DNA of 55,629 nucleotides from an uncultured Clostridia bacterium (GCA_910586575.1 CAJUJQ010000004.1:1-55629), one strand, 5' to 3'. Shown: positions 6,988 to 15,784, counted from the first letter of the stretch. Notes: a model not told the origin generated them from the sequence alone. Numbers and translations are program-made.

Positions 6988-9328
6988 AATCACCTATTTA
7001 GATGGCGCAATGGGCACCATGCTGCAAAAGGGCGGGCTTCAGCCGGGGCACTGCCCCGAGGCGCTTTGCCTGACCGACCCCGACTGCGTGGCCGCAATCC
7101 ACCGCGCCTATATCGGGGCCGGTTCCCGCATTGCCTACGCAAACACCTTCGGCGCGAACCGCTATAAACTGGCAGAAACCGGCTATTCCGTCGCGCAGCT
7201 TATCCCGGCGGCGGTGGCGTGCGCCCGCGCCGCGTGCGCGGGGACGGATGCGCGGGTTGCCCTCGACGTTGGCCCCGTTGGGCAGCTGCTGGAACCTTAC
7301 GGCACACTGCCCTTTGAGGAAGCCTACGACATTTACCGCGAGGTCATGGAGGCGGGCGCGGCGGCGGGCGCTGACCTGATTGCCATCGAAACCATGACCG
7401 ACCTTTACGAGGTGAAAGCCGCCGTCCTTGCCGCGAAGGAGCATACCACCCTCCCGGTATTCGTTACCATGACTTTTGAAGAGAACGGGCGCACCTTCAC
7501 CGGCTGCACGGTGGAAGCCATGGCGGCGGTGCTCGAGGGGCTGGGCGTGGACGCTGTCGGCATGAACTGCTCCCTTGGCCCGCGCGAGCTGTACCCGATT
7601 GCCGAGCGCCTGTGCGCCGTGACCGATTTGCCAATCATTGTCAAGGCAAACGCGGGGCTTCCCGACCCGGCGACCGGAGCTTACAGCATCACCGCAGACG
7701 AATTCGCCGCGGAAATGGTGCGCTTTGCCGCGCTGGGCGTGGCATATATGGGCGGCTGCTGCGGCACCGACCCGGACTTTATCGCCAAAATTGTCGAAAA
7801 AACGCAAAATATAACCATCCCTGCGCGCACAACCACCCGGAAATCGGTGGTCTGCACCCCGACCAATGTTGTGACCATTGACGGCGTGCGCATCATCGGC
7901 GAACGCATTAACCCCACCGGCAAAAAGCGCTTCAGGCAAGCGCTGATGGAAAACGACCTGGATTACATCCTTGCGCAGGCGGTCGAGCAGGCGGACGCGG
8001 GCGCGCACATTCTGGACGTGAACGTCGGCCTGCCCGGGATTGACGAGCCGGAAATGATGGTGCGCGTGGTCAAGGCCATCCAGTCGGTGACCGACCTGCC
8101 GCTTCAGCTGGATTCCTCCGACCCGGCGGCGATGGAAGCCGGTTTGCGGGTGGTCAGCGGCAAAGCAATTATCAATTCCGTCAACGGGGAACAAGCCGTG
8201 CTCGACCGCATTTTGCCGCTGGCGAAAAAGTACGGCGCGGCGGTCGTCGGGCTGGCGATGGACGCGGGCGGCATCCCGCCCACGGCGGAGGGGCGCTTTG
8301 CGATTGCCGAGCGTATTCTGTCCGAAGCCCTGAAACACGGCATCCGCAAAGAGGATGTATTTATTGACTGCCTGACGCTGACCGTCTCCGCCGAGCAGGA
8401 CAAGGCGGTCGAAACGTTGAAAGCCATGCAGATGGTACGCGACCGGCTCGGGCTGCACTGCGTGTTGGGCGTGTCGAATATTTCCTTCGGCCTGCCCGCG
8501 CGCGGGAAAATCACCGCCGGATTCCTGACGCTGGCAATGGCGCACGGCCTGGACTTGCCCATCATCAATCCCAGCGCGCAGTCCGTGATGGACGCCATCC
8601 TGGTTTATAATGTCCTCTATCATGTAGATAAGGGCGCGGCGGCGTATATCGCGGCGAACGCCGGTGAAACATCTTCTGCCGCACCGGCAGCCGCGCCGGG
8701 GGCGGCGCATGACCTCCCCTATGCGGTCGCGAAGGGCCTGGGCGCGGACGCGCGCCGCCTGACCAGGGCGCTGCTCGACGCGGGCACCTCCGAAAACGAC
8801 CTCATCAATGGCGAGCTGATCCCGGCGCTGGACGCGGTCGGCACACGCTTTGAGAAGGGCGAAATCTTCCTGCCGCAGCTCATCAACGCTGCGGGCGCGG
8901 CGCAGGAAGCTTTCGATGTGATTAAGGCCGCGATTGCGGACAAGGGCGCGCCGCCGGTCTCCAAGGGCAAGCTGATTGTCGCGACGGTCAAGGGCGATAT
9001 CCACGACATCGGCAAGAATATCGTCAAGACCATCCTGGAAAACTACGGCTATACCGTGCTGGACCTGGGGCGCGACGTGCCGCCCGAAACCATTGTCGAG
9101 ACCGCCGTCCGGGAGGATGTGCGGCTGATTGGCCTGTCGGCACTCATGACAACCACCCTTGGCAGCATGCGGCAGACAATTGAAGCGCTCCGCGCCAGCG
9201 GGCACGCCTGCAAAATCTGGGTTGGCGGCGCGGTGCTGACGCCCGATTACGCAAGGCAGATTGGCGCGGATTACTACGCCCGCGACGCAAAGGAATCGGT
9301 CGATATCGCGCGGGAGGTGCTCGGCTGA
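6977..9328 (+). CDS. metH: Cobalamin-dependent methionine synthase core (no activation domain)
   Basis: It transfers the methyl group of 5-methyltetrahydrofolate to homocysteine through bound cobalamin. The 783-residue product has a homocysteine-binding barrel (about 1-290) with zinc ligands in NCSLG and GGCCGTDPD, a pterin-binding barrel (about 315-570; RIIGERINPTGKKRF, LDVNVGLPG), a helical cap (about 600-680) and a B12-binding domain with the DIHDIGKNIV cobalamin-ligand motif (about 675-685). It ends after the B12 domain, about 350-400 residues shorter than full-length MetH. I chose the GTG at 6977, which gives MENKITYLDGAMGT, over an in-frame ATG at 6881 that lies deep in the previous gene. 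The activation domain is supplied by the gene upstream. Confidence 0.92.
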   Translation: MENKITYLDGAMGTMLQKGGLQPGHCPEALCLTDPDCVAAIHRAYIGAGSRIAYANTFGANRYKLAETGYSVAQLIPAAVACARAACAGTDARVALDVGPVGQLLEPYGTLPFEEAYDIYREVMEAGAAAGADLIAIETMTDLYEVKAAVLAAKEHTTLPVFVTMTFEENGRTFTGCTVEAMAAVLEGLGVDAVGMNCSLGPRELYPIAERLCAVTDLPIIVKANAGLPDPATGAYSITADEFAAEMVRFAALGVAYMGGCCGTDPDFIAKIVEKTQNITIPARTTTRKSVVCTPTNVVTIDGVRIIGERINPTGKKRFRQALMENDLDYILAQAVEQADAGAHILDVNVGLPGIDEPEMMVRVVKAIQSVTDLPLQLDSSDPAAMEAGLRVVSGKAIINSVNGEQAVLDRILPLAKKYGAAVVGLAMDAGGIPPTAEGRFAIAERILSEALKHGIRKEDVFIDCLTLTVSAEQDKAVETLKAMQMVRDRLGLHCVLGVSNISFGLPARGKITAGFLTLAMAHGLDLPIINPSAQSVMDAILVYNVLYHVDKGAAAYIAANAGETSSAAPAAAPGAAHDLPYAVAKGLGADARRLTRALLDAGTSENDLINGELIPALDAVGTRFEKGEIFLPQLINAAGAAQEAFDVIKAAIADKGAPPVSKGKLIVATVKGDIHDIGKNIVKTILENYGYTVLDLGRDVPPETIVETAVREDVRLIGLSALMTTTLGSMRQTIEALRASGHACKIWVGGAVLTPDYARQIGADYYARDAKESVDIAREVLG

Positions 9329-9329
9329 G

Positions 9330-11075
9330 ATGAATGTCAGGGATTATTTGGAGGGCAGCCTTTTGCTGTTTGACGGCGCGATGGGTACCTATTACGCGGG
9401 TTTATATCCGCAGGGCGAACGCGCAGAAGCCGCAAACCGGCAGCACCCCGGGCGTATCCGGCAAATCCACACCGCCTATCTGGAAGCGGGCGCGAAAGCA
9501 ATTAAAACGAATACCTTTTCGCCGTTTGACGTGGAGGGCGAAACCCTCGCGCAGACGCTGGAAGCCGGGTACACGCTCGCCCGCGAAGCCGCCGCGCCCT
9601 TTGACGCCGCCGTGTTCGCCGACCTCGGCCCCGCCGACCCGGAGGATTTGCTGCGGGCGGTAGACTGTTTCCTCGATTTGGGCGCGGAAAACTTCCTGTT
9701 TGAGACTTTTTCCGATTTCGGGGCGCTTGACCGGATTGCCGCGCATCTCAAGGGGCGCAGGCCGGACGCCTTTGTGCTCACCTCCTTTGCGGTCAGCCCG
9801 GACGGCTTGACCCGCCATGGCCTGCACGCCGAAGCGCTGCTGCGGCAGGCAAACGAATGCGCCGCCATCGACGCGGCGGGGCTGAACTGCGTTTCCGGGC
9901 CAAGCCACCTGCTCCGGCTGGCGGAGGGGCTGCACGAGCCGCCCTTCCTGCTGTCGGTGATGCCGAACGCGGGCTATCCGACGATTGTGCGCGGGCGCAC
10001 GGTCTACGAGGGGACGCCCGGTTACTTTGCGGGGCGCATGTCTGAAATTGCGGCGGCGGGCGCGAAAATCCTAGGCGGATGCTGCGGCACAACACCTGTT
10101 TTTATTCAAAAAACGCGGGAGGTGCTCGAAGCATCCGAAACGGCGCGCCGGGAAGCGGGTATCTTCGGCTCGGTGAAAAGCCGCGTAACGGCCGTGCCGC
10201 GCAAGGGCGGGCGCAACCGCCTTGCGGAAAAATTCGCCGCCGGGGAGCGGGTGGTCGCGGTCGAGCTTGACCCGCCGGTTGACGCCGACGTTTCCCGCTT
10301 TATGGAGGGGGCGCAAAGGCTGGTGCGCGCGGGCGCGGATACCGTCACGATTGCCGACTGCCCGATTGCGCGCCCCCGTGTGGATTCCTCCATGCTGGCG
10401 GCAAAGCTGCGCCGCGAGCTGGGGATTGACCCCATCCCCCACATGACCTGCCGGGACCGTAACATCAACGCGACTCGTGCGCTGCTGCTCGGGCTGTCCA
10501 TTGAAGGGGTGCGCAATGTGCTGGTTGTGACCGGCGACCCCGTCCCCAGCGCCGAACGCGACGAGGTGAAAAGCGTGTTTTCGTTCCATTCGGCGATTTT
10601 AGCCGACTATATCCGCAGGCTGGGGCAGGAAAATATCGTCGTGCCGTTTCAGGTGTTCGGCGCGCTCAACGTCAACGCCGCCAACTTTGACGCTGAACTG
10701 AAAAAAGCGGAGCGCAAGCGTGCGGCGGGCGTGTCCGGCTTCCTGACCCAGCCGGTGATGAGTGAACGCGCGTTCGGCAACCTCGCCCGCGCCCATGCGG
10801 AAATGCCCGATATGAGGATTCTGGGCGGCGTAATCCCGGTCGTCAGCGAACGGAACGCGCTGTTTATGAACAATGAGGTTGCCGGGATTGAAGTCCCTGA
10901 AGAGATTGCCGCGCGGTATCACGGCCTTGGCCGCGAGGATGCAGAAGCCCTCGCCGTGGAATTGTCGGTTGGCTTTGCGCGGCGGATGGAGCCGTACACG
11001 GCGGGCTGGTATTTTATGACGCCGTTCCAGCGGGTGGCATTGATTGAGCGGATTTTGACAGCGCTGCGCGGGTGA
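9330..11075 (+). CDS. Homocysteine S-methyltransferase / methylenetetrahydrofolate reductase fusion (YitJ-like)
   Basis: This 581-residue fusion carries an N-terminal homocysteine methyltransferase barrel (about 1-275) with the zinc-site parts GLNCVSG and GGCCGTTPVF. A C-terminal methylenetetrahydrofolate reductase barrel (about 300-581) follows, with VELDPPVD, VTIADCPIARP, FQVFGALNVN and FLTQPVMSE. The second half would make the 5-methyltetrahydrofolate used by MetH, so the operon links folate one-carbon units to methionine. The ATG lies one base after the metH stop, which suggests translational coupling. The architecture equals Bacillus YitJ. Whether the N-terminal half is an active methyltransferase next to a full MetH is unclear. 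Confidence 0.9.
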   Translation: MNVRDYLEGSLLLFDGAMGTYYAGLYPQGERAEAANRQHPGRIRQIHTAYLEAGAKAIKTNTFSPFDVEGETLAQTLEAGYTLAREAAAPFDAAVFADLGPADPEDLLRAVDCFLDLGAENFLFETFSDFGALDRIAAHLKGRRPDAFVLTSFAVSPDGLTRHGLHAEALLRQANECAAIDAAGLNCVSGPSHLLRLAEGLHEPPFLLSVMPNAGYPTIVRGRTVYEGTPGYFAGRMSEIAAAGAKILGGCCGTTPVFIQKTREVLEASETARREAGIFGSVKSRVTAVPRKGGRNRLAEKFAAGERVVAVELDPPVDADVSRFMEGAQRLVRAGADTVTIADCPIARPRVDSSMLAAKLRRELGIDPIPHMTCRDRNINATRALLLGLSIEGVRNVLVVTGDPVPSAERDEVKSVFSFHSAILADYIRRLGQENIVVPFQVFGALNVNAANFDAELKKAERKRAAGVSGFLTQPVMSERAFGNLARAHAEMPDMRILGGVIPVVSERNALFMNNEVAGIEVPEEIAARYHGLGREDAEALAVELSVGFARRMEPYTAGWYFMTPFQRVALIERILTALRG

Positions 11076-11563
11076 CGGGGATGCAATTTTCTTTCACCGG
11101 CCTGCTTTATCTGGTGATGCTGTTTGTGCCGAATATCCTGTGGGCAAGCCGCAGGCCTGCGGGTTATGAACAGCATACCGCTAAGGAATCCCCTTTTTTG
11201 CTTTGCTGTGAGCGGGCCGGACAGGCGCTTGTCTGCTGCCTGGCGCTGGTGGCTGCCCCGAACGGCAGGACGGCAGCCCCCGTATGGCGGCTGTGGCTGG
11301 CGGTTTCCTTCCTGCTGATGCTTTTATATGAATGCTGGTGGCTACGCTATTTCCGCAGCCCCCGCACCATGATGGATTTTTACAGCAGCCTGCTGGGCAT
11401 CCCTGTAGCAGGGGCAAGCCTGCCGGTGATGGCGTTCCTTCTGCTCGGCGTGTACCGGAAAAGCCCGCTGCTGGCAGCGTCGTCCGCCCTATTGGGGATT
11501 GGGCATATCGGAATCCATTTGCAGCACCGCAGGGGGATCACAGAAAACCCGCCGCGGAAGTAA
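11072..11563 (+). CDS. Small membrane protein of unknown function
   Basis: The product is 160-163 residues long with about four hydrophobic segments (near 8-25, 47-62, 72-90 and 110-130) and a short basic C-terminus. I do not recognise the family. A GTG at 11072 overlaps the previous stop (GTGA), while an ATG at 11081 has GACGGGG right before it, so either may be the start. It is the last gene of the methionine operon and ends inside the following terminator hairpin. Transport of a methionine-related compound is possible from position alone but is not supported by any motif. Confidence 0.6.
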   Translation: MTGMQFSFTGLLYLVMLFVPNILWASRRPAGYEQHTAKESPFLLCCERAGQALVCCLALVAAPNGRTAAPVWRLWLAVSFLLMLLYECWWLRYFRSPRTMMDFYSSLLGIPVAGASLPVMAFLLLGVYRKSPLLAASSALLGIGHIGIHLQHRRGITENPPRK

Positions 11564-11588
11564 TTCCACGGCGGGCAGGCTGTTTTTT
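11548..11588. terminator. Bidirectional terminator between the met operon and the 42-residue ORF
   Basis: CCCGCCGCGGAA and TTCCACGGCGGG form a 12-bp stem with one mismatch around GTAA. A T6 run lies a few bases downstream on the plus strand, and TTTTC follows on the minus strand. Confidence 0.75.
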
Positions 11589-11591
11589 CGC

Positions 11592-11720
11592 TTAGTGGTT
11601 GCTCAGCATATCGGTGCAGCGTCTTACGTCCTGGTAACGCGCGGTCATCGGATGGTTTGCCGCAAGGCTGAGATAGCTGATTGCACAAAGCTGGTCAAAG
11701 TAAGAATATTTCTTTTTCAT
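11592..11720 (-). CDS. 42-residue small protein of unknown function
   Basis: On the minus strand an ATG at 11720 opens a 42-codon frame ending in TAA at 11592. The peptide begins MKKKYSYFDQLCAISYLSLA, continues with AANHPMTARYQDVRRC and ends TDMLSNH. It has an AGGAGG ribosome site 10 bases before the ATG. A consensus-like promoter lies further up and the shared terminator lies directly after the stop. It has no signal peptide and no long hydrophobic segment, and holds two cysteines. I do not recognise it. The full set of expression signals is the main reason to call it a gene. Confidence 0.6.
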   Translation of the reverse strand: MKKKYSYFDQLCAISYLSLAANHPMTARYQDVRRCTDMLSNH

Positions 11721-11782
11721 GATAGAATGTCCTCCTGTCTGTGGGCGGTGGGAACCGCCGGTTGGTTTTCTGAACGATGCTT

Positions 11783-11811
11783 ATTATAGACGGGATGGGC
11801 TTAGAAAGCAA
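11783..11811 (-). promoter_or_regulatory. Promoter of the 42-residue small ORF
   Basis: On the minus strand TTGCTT and TATAAT (11788-11783) are 17 bp apart, about 65 bp before the small ORF. The transcript leader contains a GGCGG...CCGCC hairpin. The rest of 11812-11950 shows no other gene. Confidence 0.6.
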
Positions 11812-11950
11812 TCCGAGAAATCGATAAACAATTTGAAATTGACGCAGATTTTTTCGTCGTATTGCATAATTGTAAGCGTTATGTTTTGTGCATTGTAACC
11901 AAAACAATCGTTTTGTCGGCTTTCAACGGCTGTTGAGGGAGGTGTAGGAC

Positions 11951-12748
11951 ATGCTTGACCGTTCCATGTGCGGCGTCTGCCCTGTCGCGGCGCTGGGGCT
12001 GCGCGGGGAGCGCGGCGAACGGCTCGGACGGCTGTGCCCTGGGGCGCGCAGTGTGTTCGTATTCCTGTTCCCCTATTTCGCGGGGGAGCGTCCCGGCAAC
12101 CTGTCATTATACGCGCGCGGGCGGGACTATCACGCGGTGATACGGGACGCGCTTGCCCCGGCGGCGGACGCCCTGCGGGCAAAATCCCCGGAAAACCACT
12201 TTGTGGTGCTCGCCGACGATTCGCCCATCCCCGAGGTACGCGCCGCCGCACTGGCGGGGCTAGGCGTGCGCGGGGAACACGGCCTGCTGATTCACGAAAC
12301 CTACGGCAGCTATGTTTTTATTGGTACGATTGTCACCGACCGGGATTTCCCGGCGGAGGTCCACCCGCCCAGCCCCTGCCTGCGCTGCGGGAAATGCCGC
12401 GCCGCCTGCCCCGCGCAGGCAATCGGTACTCCGGGCGTGGACACGGGGCGCTGCCTTTCGGCGCTGACCCAGCGCGGCGGCGCAGTGACCCCGCAGGAAG
12501 CCGGACAGCTCCGGCGGCACCCGCTGATCTGGGGATGTGATACCTGCCAGCTGGCGTGCCCGATGAACCGCGGCGTGCCGCTTTCGGACAACCCGGCTTT
12601 CCGGGAAAATCTGCTGGACAGCCTGACGGCAGAGGATCTTGCGGGCTTAACCCGCCGCGCCTTCGTGGAGCGGTTCCCCGAGCGGGCCTTTACCTGGCGC
12701 GGGCCCGCGCCGCTGCGCCGCAACCTTGAACTGAAACATTCCGATTGA
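11951..12748 (+). CDS. QueG-like (epoxyqueuosine reductase family) iron-sulfur protein
   Basis: This 265-residue protein resembles epoxyqueuosine reductase but is over 100 residues shorter than the usual form. Two ferredoxin-like cysteine clusters are clear: CLRCGKCRAACPAQAIG (about 142-158) and GCDTCQLACPMN (about 194-206). Between them sits the CLSALTQ stretch that corresponds to the CISYLTI segment of QueG. The N-terminal half (FLFPYFAG, LYARGRDYH) also matches the family. A strong GGGAGGTG site precedes the ATG. The shortened form is common in Clostridia and its activity on tRNA queuosine is not proven. The downstream decarboxylase begins 89 bases later and may be cotranscribed. Confidence 0.75.
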   Translation: MLDRSMCGVCPVAALGLRGERGERLGRLCPGARSVFVFLFPYFAGERPGNLSLYARGRDYHAVIRDALAPAADALRAKSPENHFVVLADDSPIPEVRAAALAGLGVRGEHGLLIHETYGSYVFIGTIVTDRDFPAEVHPPSPCLRCGKCRAACPAQAIGTPGVDTGRCLSALTQRGGAVTPQEAGQLRRHPLIWGCDTCQLACPMNRGVPLSDNPAFRENLLDSLTAEDLAGLTRRAFVERFPERAFTWRGPAPLRRNLELKHSD

Positions 12749-12837
12749 TCCCGCCGCTGTGCGCCCCATGGGTACATGAAAAGACGGCGGCACATCACAA
12801 AACGCGGGGGGCGCCCCGTACAAGGGGAGGATGCCGC

Positions 12838-14232
12838 ATGAAATTCAAAGATACTATCCCGGACGCAACCGCACCGCTGTTCCACGCGATGAACTTACTC
12901 AGCGAAGGCGGCAGCGCGCGGTTCCATATGCCCGGCCACAAGGGGGAACCGATTTTCCAGACCTTTGCCGAGGTGTTCGCGATTGATTTTACCGAAACCT
13001 ACGGCACGGGCAACCTTTATACCGGGGAAGGGCCAATCCGTGCCGCCGAGCAGGCCGCCGCGCGTTTCTACCATGCCGCCGACTGCTTCTTCCTAACCTG
13101 CGGCTCGACACAAGGCGTGCTCTCCATGCTTGCCGCTTCCGTACCGCCCGGCGGTTCGCTGCTGGTTGACCGCAACTGCCACAAATCGGTCTGCACCGCG
13201 CTGGCGCTGCTCGATATCACCCCGCATTTTATCGCGCCGCCGGTCATTGAACCGTTCGGCATCCCCTCCGCGCTGGTGGTTCCCGACGTGGAGGCCGCGC
13301 TCGACGCGCACCCGGAAGCCGCCGCGCTGCTGGTGACCTCGCCCAATTATTACGGGGTTTGCCAACCGCTTGAGGATTTTTCCGAGATGTGCCGCGCGCG
13401 GGGCAAACTGCTGCTGGTGGACTCCGCCCACGCGGCGCACTTCCCCGCCGTGCGGATGCACTCCGCTGTCCAGCGCGGCGCGGACTGCGCGGTGATTTCA
13501 GCGCACAAAACCCTGCCTTGCCTGGGGCAGGGGGCCTACCTCATTCTGGGGGAGCGCATGGAAGGCGACGCACTGCGGGAGGCGACCTCGCTGTTCGGCA
13601 CGTCCTCGCCGAGCTACCCGATCCTGTGCTCGCTCGACCTCGCCCGCGCCTGGGCGGAAGGGCAGGGCGCCGCCGATTTCCGGCAGTCCGCCCACAGCTG
13701 TGCCGGCATCCGCCATATGCTTTCCCACGAAACGCCCTTCCTGACGCTGGAGGATTTCATGGTGCCGGACGCGCTCGACCCGTGCCGGCTGACCGTCTGC
13801 ACCGCCGGGACGAAGCTGTCCGGGCACGCGCTCGCGGACACGCTGTTCGGCACATTTTCGGTCGCCTGCGAGATGGCGGACGAGCGGAACGTGGTCTTTA
13901 TCCTGACCGGCGCGGATTCGCCGGTCAGCGTGCTGCGGCTGCGGCAGGCGCTCGCCAAGCTGGCGAAACGCGTGGGGCAGGCCCCGCTTCCCGAAAAAAC
14001 CGGGGCAGCGCCCCTCCCCGCGCGAATAATGAGCGTGCGCAGGGCGTGGTTCTCCCCAAGGGAGGAAATCGCGGTTGCCGACGCGCTCGGGCGTATCTGC
14101 GCAAGGCCCGCCACCCCTTATCCGCCCGGTGTGCCGCTCATCTATCCCGGGGAGGAAATCGGCGTGCCACAGATTGAAATACTGCGGAAAAGGTGCTATA
14201 ATAGGGTAGAGGTTGTCAAGGCGGAAGGCTGA
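12838..14232 (+). CDS. Orn/Lys/Arg decarboxylase family PLP enzyme (YaaO-like)
   Basis: This 464-residue fold-type I PLP enzyme would decarboxylate a basic amino acid to a polyamine or cadaverine. The N-terminus has FHMPGHKGEP (about 27-36) and the GTGNLY segment. The middle has TCGSTQGVLSML, the VDRNCHKS motif and VDSAHAAHFP, and the PLP lysine lies in ISAHKTLPCLGQGAYL (about 220-235). The C-terminal domain starts near LTVCTAGTKLSG. The ATG at 12838 was chosen because GGGGAGG lies 7 bases before it; another ATG at 12831 is out of frame. Its place before darA and holB matches yaaO in Bacillus. The exact substrate cannot be read from sequence. Confidence 0.85.
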   Translation: MKFKDTIPDATAPLFHAMNLLSEGGSARFHMPGHKGEPIFQTFAEVFAIDFTETYGTGNLYTGEGPIRAAEQAAARFYHAADCFFLTCGSTQGVLSMLAASVPPGGSLLVDRNCHKSVCTALALLDITPHFIAPPVIEPFGIPSALVVPDVEAALDAHPEAAALLVTSPNYYGVCQPLEDFSEMCRARGKLLLVDSAHAAHFPAVRMHSAVQRGADCAVISAHKTLPCLGQGAYLILGERMEGDALREATSLFGTSSPSYPILCSLDLARAWAEGQGAADFRQSAHSCAGIRHMLSHETPFLTLEDFMVPDALDPCRLTVCTAGTKLSGHALADTLFGTFSVACEMADERNVVFILTGADSPVSVLRLRQALAKLAKRVGQAPLPEKTGAAPLPARIMSVRRAWFSPREEIAVADALGRICARPATPYPPGVPLIYPGEEIGVPQIEILRKRCYNRVEVVKAEG

Positions 14233-14276
14233 TTACCTCGCACTCTGGAAATAACGTTTGAAAAGGAGCATTCCCT

Positions 14277-14600
14277 ATGAAAATGCTGCTTGCCATTATT
14301 AACTATGACGATTCCCACAGCGTCATTGAGGCCATGATGAAATCAGGCTTTTCAGTGACCAAGCTTGCCACTACCGGCGGCTTTTTGAAAGCCGGGAACG
14401 TGACCATCCTGGTCGGCCTGGATGAAACCCGGCTGGATGACGCTTTTGAAATCATCCGGAAACACTGCAGCAAGCGCAAACAGATTATGCCGACCACGAC
14501 CGAACTGGGTATGGGCTATTATCCCGCCATGCCGGTACCGGTCGAGGTGGGCGGCGCGACCGTGTTCGTGCTCGACGTGGCGCGCTTTGAGAAGCTGTGA
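14277..14600 (+). CDS. darA: Cyclic di-AMP receptor of the DarA/PstA family
   Basis: A PII-like trimeric protein that binds cyclic di-AMP. The 107-residue length is right for the family. The N-terminal strand MKMLLAIINYDDSHSVIEAM, the SVTKLATTGGFLKAGNVTIL loop region (about 27-46) and the VEVGGATVFVLDV C-terminal strand fit DarA well, including the TTGGFL segment that contributes to ligand binding. An AAAGGAG site precedes the ATG. The stop overlaps the holB GTG, so the two are coupled. In Bacillus the order is tmk, yaaQ (darA), yaaR, holB, yaaT; tmk and yaaR are missing here. Its downstream targets are unknown. Confidence 0.92.
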   Translation: MKMLLAIINYDDSHSVIEAMMKSGFSVTKLATTGGFLKAGNVTILVGLDETRLDDAFEIIRKHCSKRKQIMPTTTELGMGYYPAMPVPVEVGGATVFVLDVARFEKL

Positions 14601-15460
14601 ACGGCTTTGATACGCTGGGGCTTCCGGCGGCACTCCGGCGCAGTATCACAAGCGCGCTTGCCGTGCGCTTCCCGCAGAGCGTTCTGCTGATTGGACCCGA
14701 GGAAGGCACGCGGGCGCTCGGCCGGACGATTGCGGCGGCGCTGCTCTGCGAGCAGGGCAACCCCTGCGGCCGCTGCAACTCCTGCCGTAAGGCAGAGAAG
14801 CAGATTCACCCGGACTTGATCGAAATCGACGAAGAAGGCGAAATCAAGGTCGAAACCGCCAGGCGGGTACGCGCGGAAGCGTCGGTGCTGCCCAACGACG
14901 GCGCGCGCAAGGTCTTTCTAATCGCGCACGCCGAGCGGATGAACCCCGTCGCGCAAAACGCATTGCTCAAGGTACTGGAGGAGCCGCCGAAATACTGCTT
15001 TTTCCTGCTGCTGACCACCCAGCCCGACCGCATTCTCGAGACAATCCTGTCGCGCTGCACCCGCTACCAGCTGCCCCCCGCAGAGGAAATGCCCGACGAA
15101 ACGCTGCTTCCGCTGCTCACGCCCTACCTGCGCGCGCTGGCAAGCGGCAGCGAGGCGGGCATGATGCGCGCGGCTGTCGGCCTGGAAAAGCTGTCCAGGC
15201 CGCAGGTGCGGGCGTGGCTGTCGCTGCTGCAAACCGCCCTCCGGGACGCTGTTTTTTCTGCCGGACGGCTGGGCGCGCCGCTGCTCCCCACGGTTTCGGC
15301 TGAGACAGGCGCGCTGGCCGCGCGGCTGCCGGTGCACAAACTGACCGCGCTTTATGCGCTTTGCGGCACGCTCTCCCAACGCGCCGAGCGCAACGCCGCT
15401 GCCGCCGCCATGACCTGCGCGCTGACAGCGGACGCTTATTCCCTCGCATATTTGGAATAA
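14597..15460 (+). CDS. holB: DNA polymerase III delta-prime subunit
   Basis: A subunit of the clamp loader that places the sliding clamp on DNA. The 287-residue protein has the degenerate nucleotide site typical of delta-prime (LLIGPEEGTRALG, no GKT). It has a zinc site (CEQGNPCGRCNSC, about 54-66), the NALLKVLEEPP box (about 117-127) and the SRC motif in ILSRCTRYQLP (about 149). A helical C-terminal domain follows. It starts with GTG at 14597, sharing bases with the darA stop. The next gene, ricT, normally follows closely but here is separated by about 380 bp that hold repeat elements. Confidence 0.9.
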   Translation: MNGFDTLGLPAALRRSITSALAVRFPQSVLLIGPEEGTRALGRTIAAALLCEQGNPCGRCNSCRKAEKQIHPDLIEIDEEGEIKVETARRVRAEASVLPNDGARKVFLIAHAERMNPVAQNALLKVLEEPPKYCFFLLLTTQPDRILETILSRCTRYQLPPAEEMPDETLLPLLTPYLRALASGSEAGMMRAAVGLEKLSRPQVRAWLSLLQTALRDAVFSAGRLGAPLLPTVSAETGALAARLPVHKLTALYALCGTLSQRAERNAAAAAMTCALTADAYSLAYLE

Positions 15461-15463
15461 CCT

Positions 15464-15541
15464 GGGGACTGTGAATCAATAAATTGTGACAAGCGCGCCG
15501 CAGATTCTTTCGCCTGTCAAGGAAACTGGGCGTGGTATGGC
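15464..15541. repeat. Dispersed repeat R2, copy 1
   Basis: Starting at GGGGACTGTGAATC, this segment matches 40737-40851 in the parts CTGTGAATC-ATAAATTG-GACAAGCGC and CCTGTCAAGGAAAC. The second copy has about 35 extra bases in the middle. It is not coding. It lies between holB and ricT, next to the MITE-like copy. Confidence 0.6.
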
Positions 15542-15570
15542 GGAAGAAGATGCAAGCGATTGTCGCAAGT

Positions 15571-15784
15571 TATACTCGCGAATGAAAAGATTTGCCGTAT
15601 TCACCCACCCTGCCCACCATCCGTTTGGCGGGCAGGGCAAGGTGCAGCAACGATGATTGCCGCTCCAATTCCCGCCGCAGCGGAGAAAGGGAGTCCAGAG
15701 GGATGAGTCCCTCTGGCGCTGTCCGCGCAGGACCGCCCGCCGCGCAGGCGAACCGAACGGCAAACTTTAACGCACGCGAATATA
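15571..15784 (-). mobile_element. 214-bp MITE-like repeat, copy 1
   Basis: This segment is the reverse complement of 20597-20810, with the same length of 214 bp and only a handful of differences. The ends are imperfect inverted repeats of the type TATACTCGCG. Inside are a hairpin built on CCCTGCCC/GGGCAGGG and one built on AGAGGGA/TCCCTCT, both kept by compensating or G-U changes. It encodes no transposase. It separates holB from ricT. Confidence 0.7.

Noticed and set aside
6998..9205. 735-codon minus-strand frame opposite metH
   Set aside because: Shadow of metH in a GC-rich genome; the peptide is rich in Arg, Gln and His with no domain, and metH is certain.
15476..15763. Protein-coding reading of the repeat (same peptide beginning MPFGSPARRAVLRG also at 20618)
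   Set aside because: The peptide similarity comes from the 214-bp MITE-like repeat; there is no ribosome site and frames differ at the ends.
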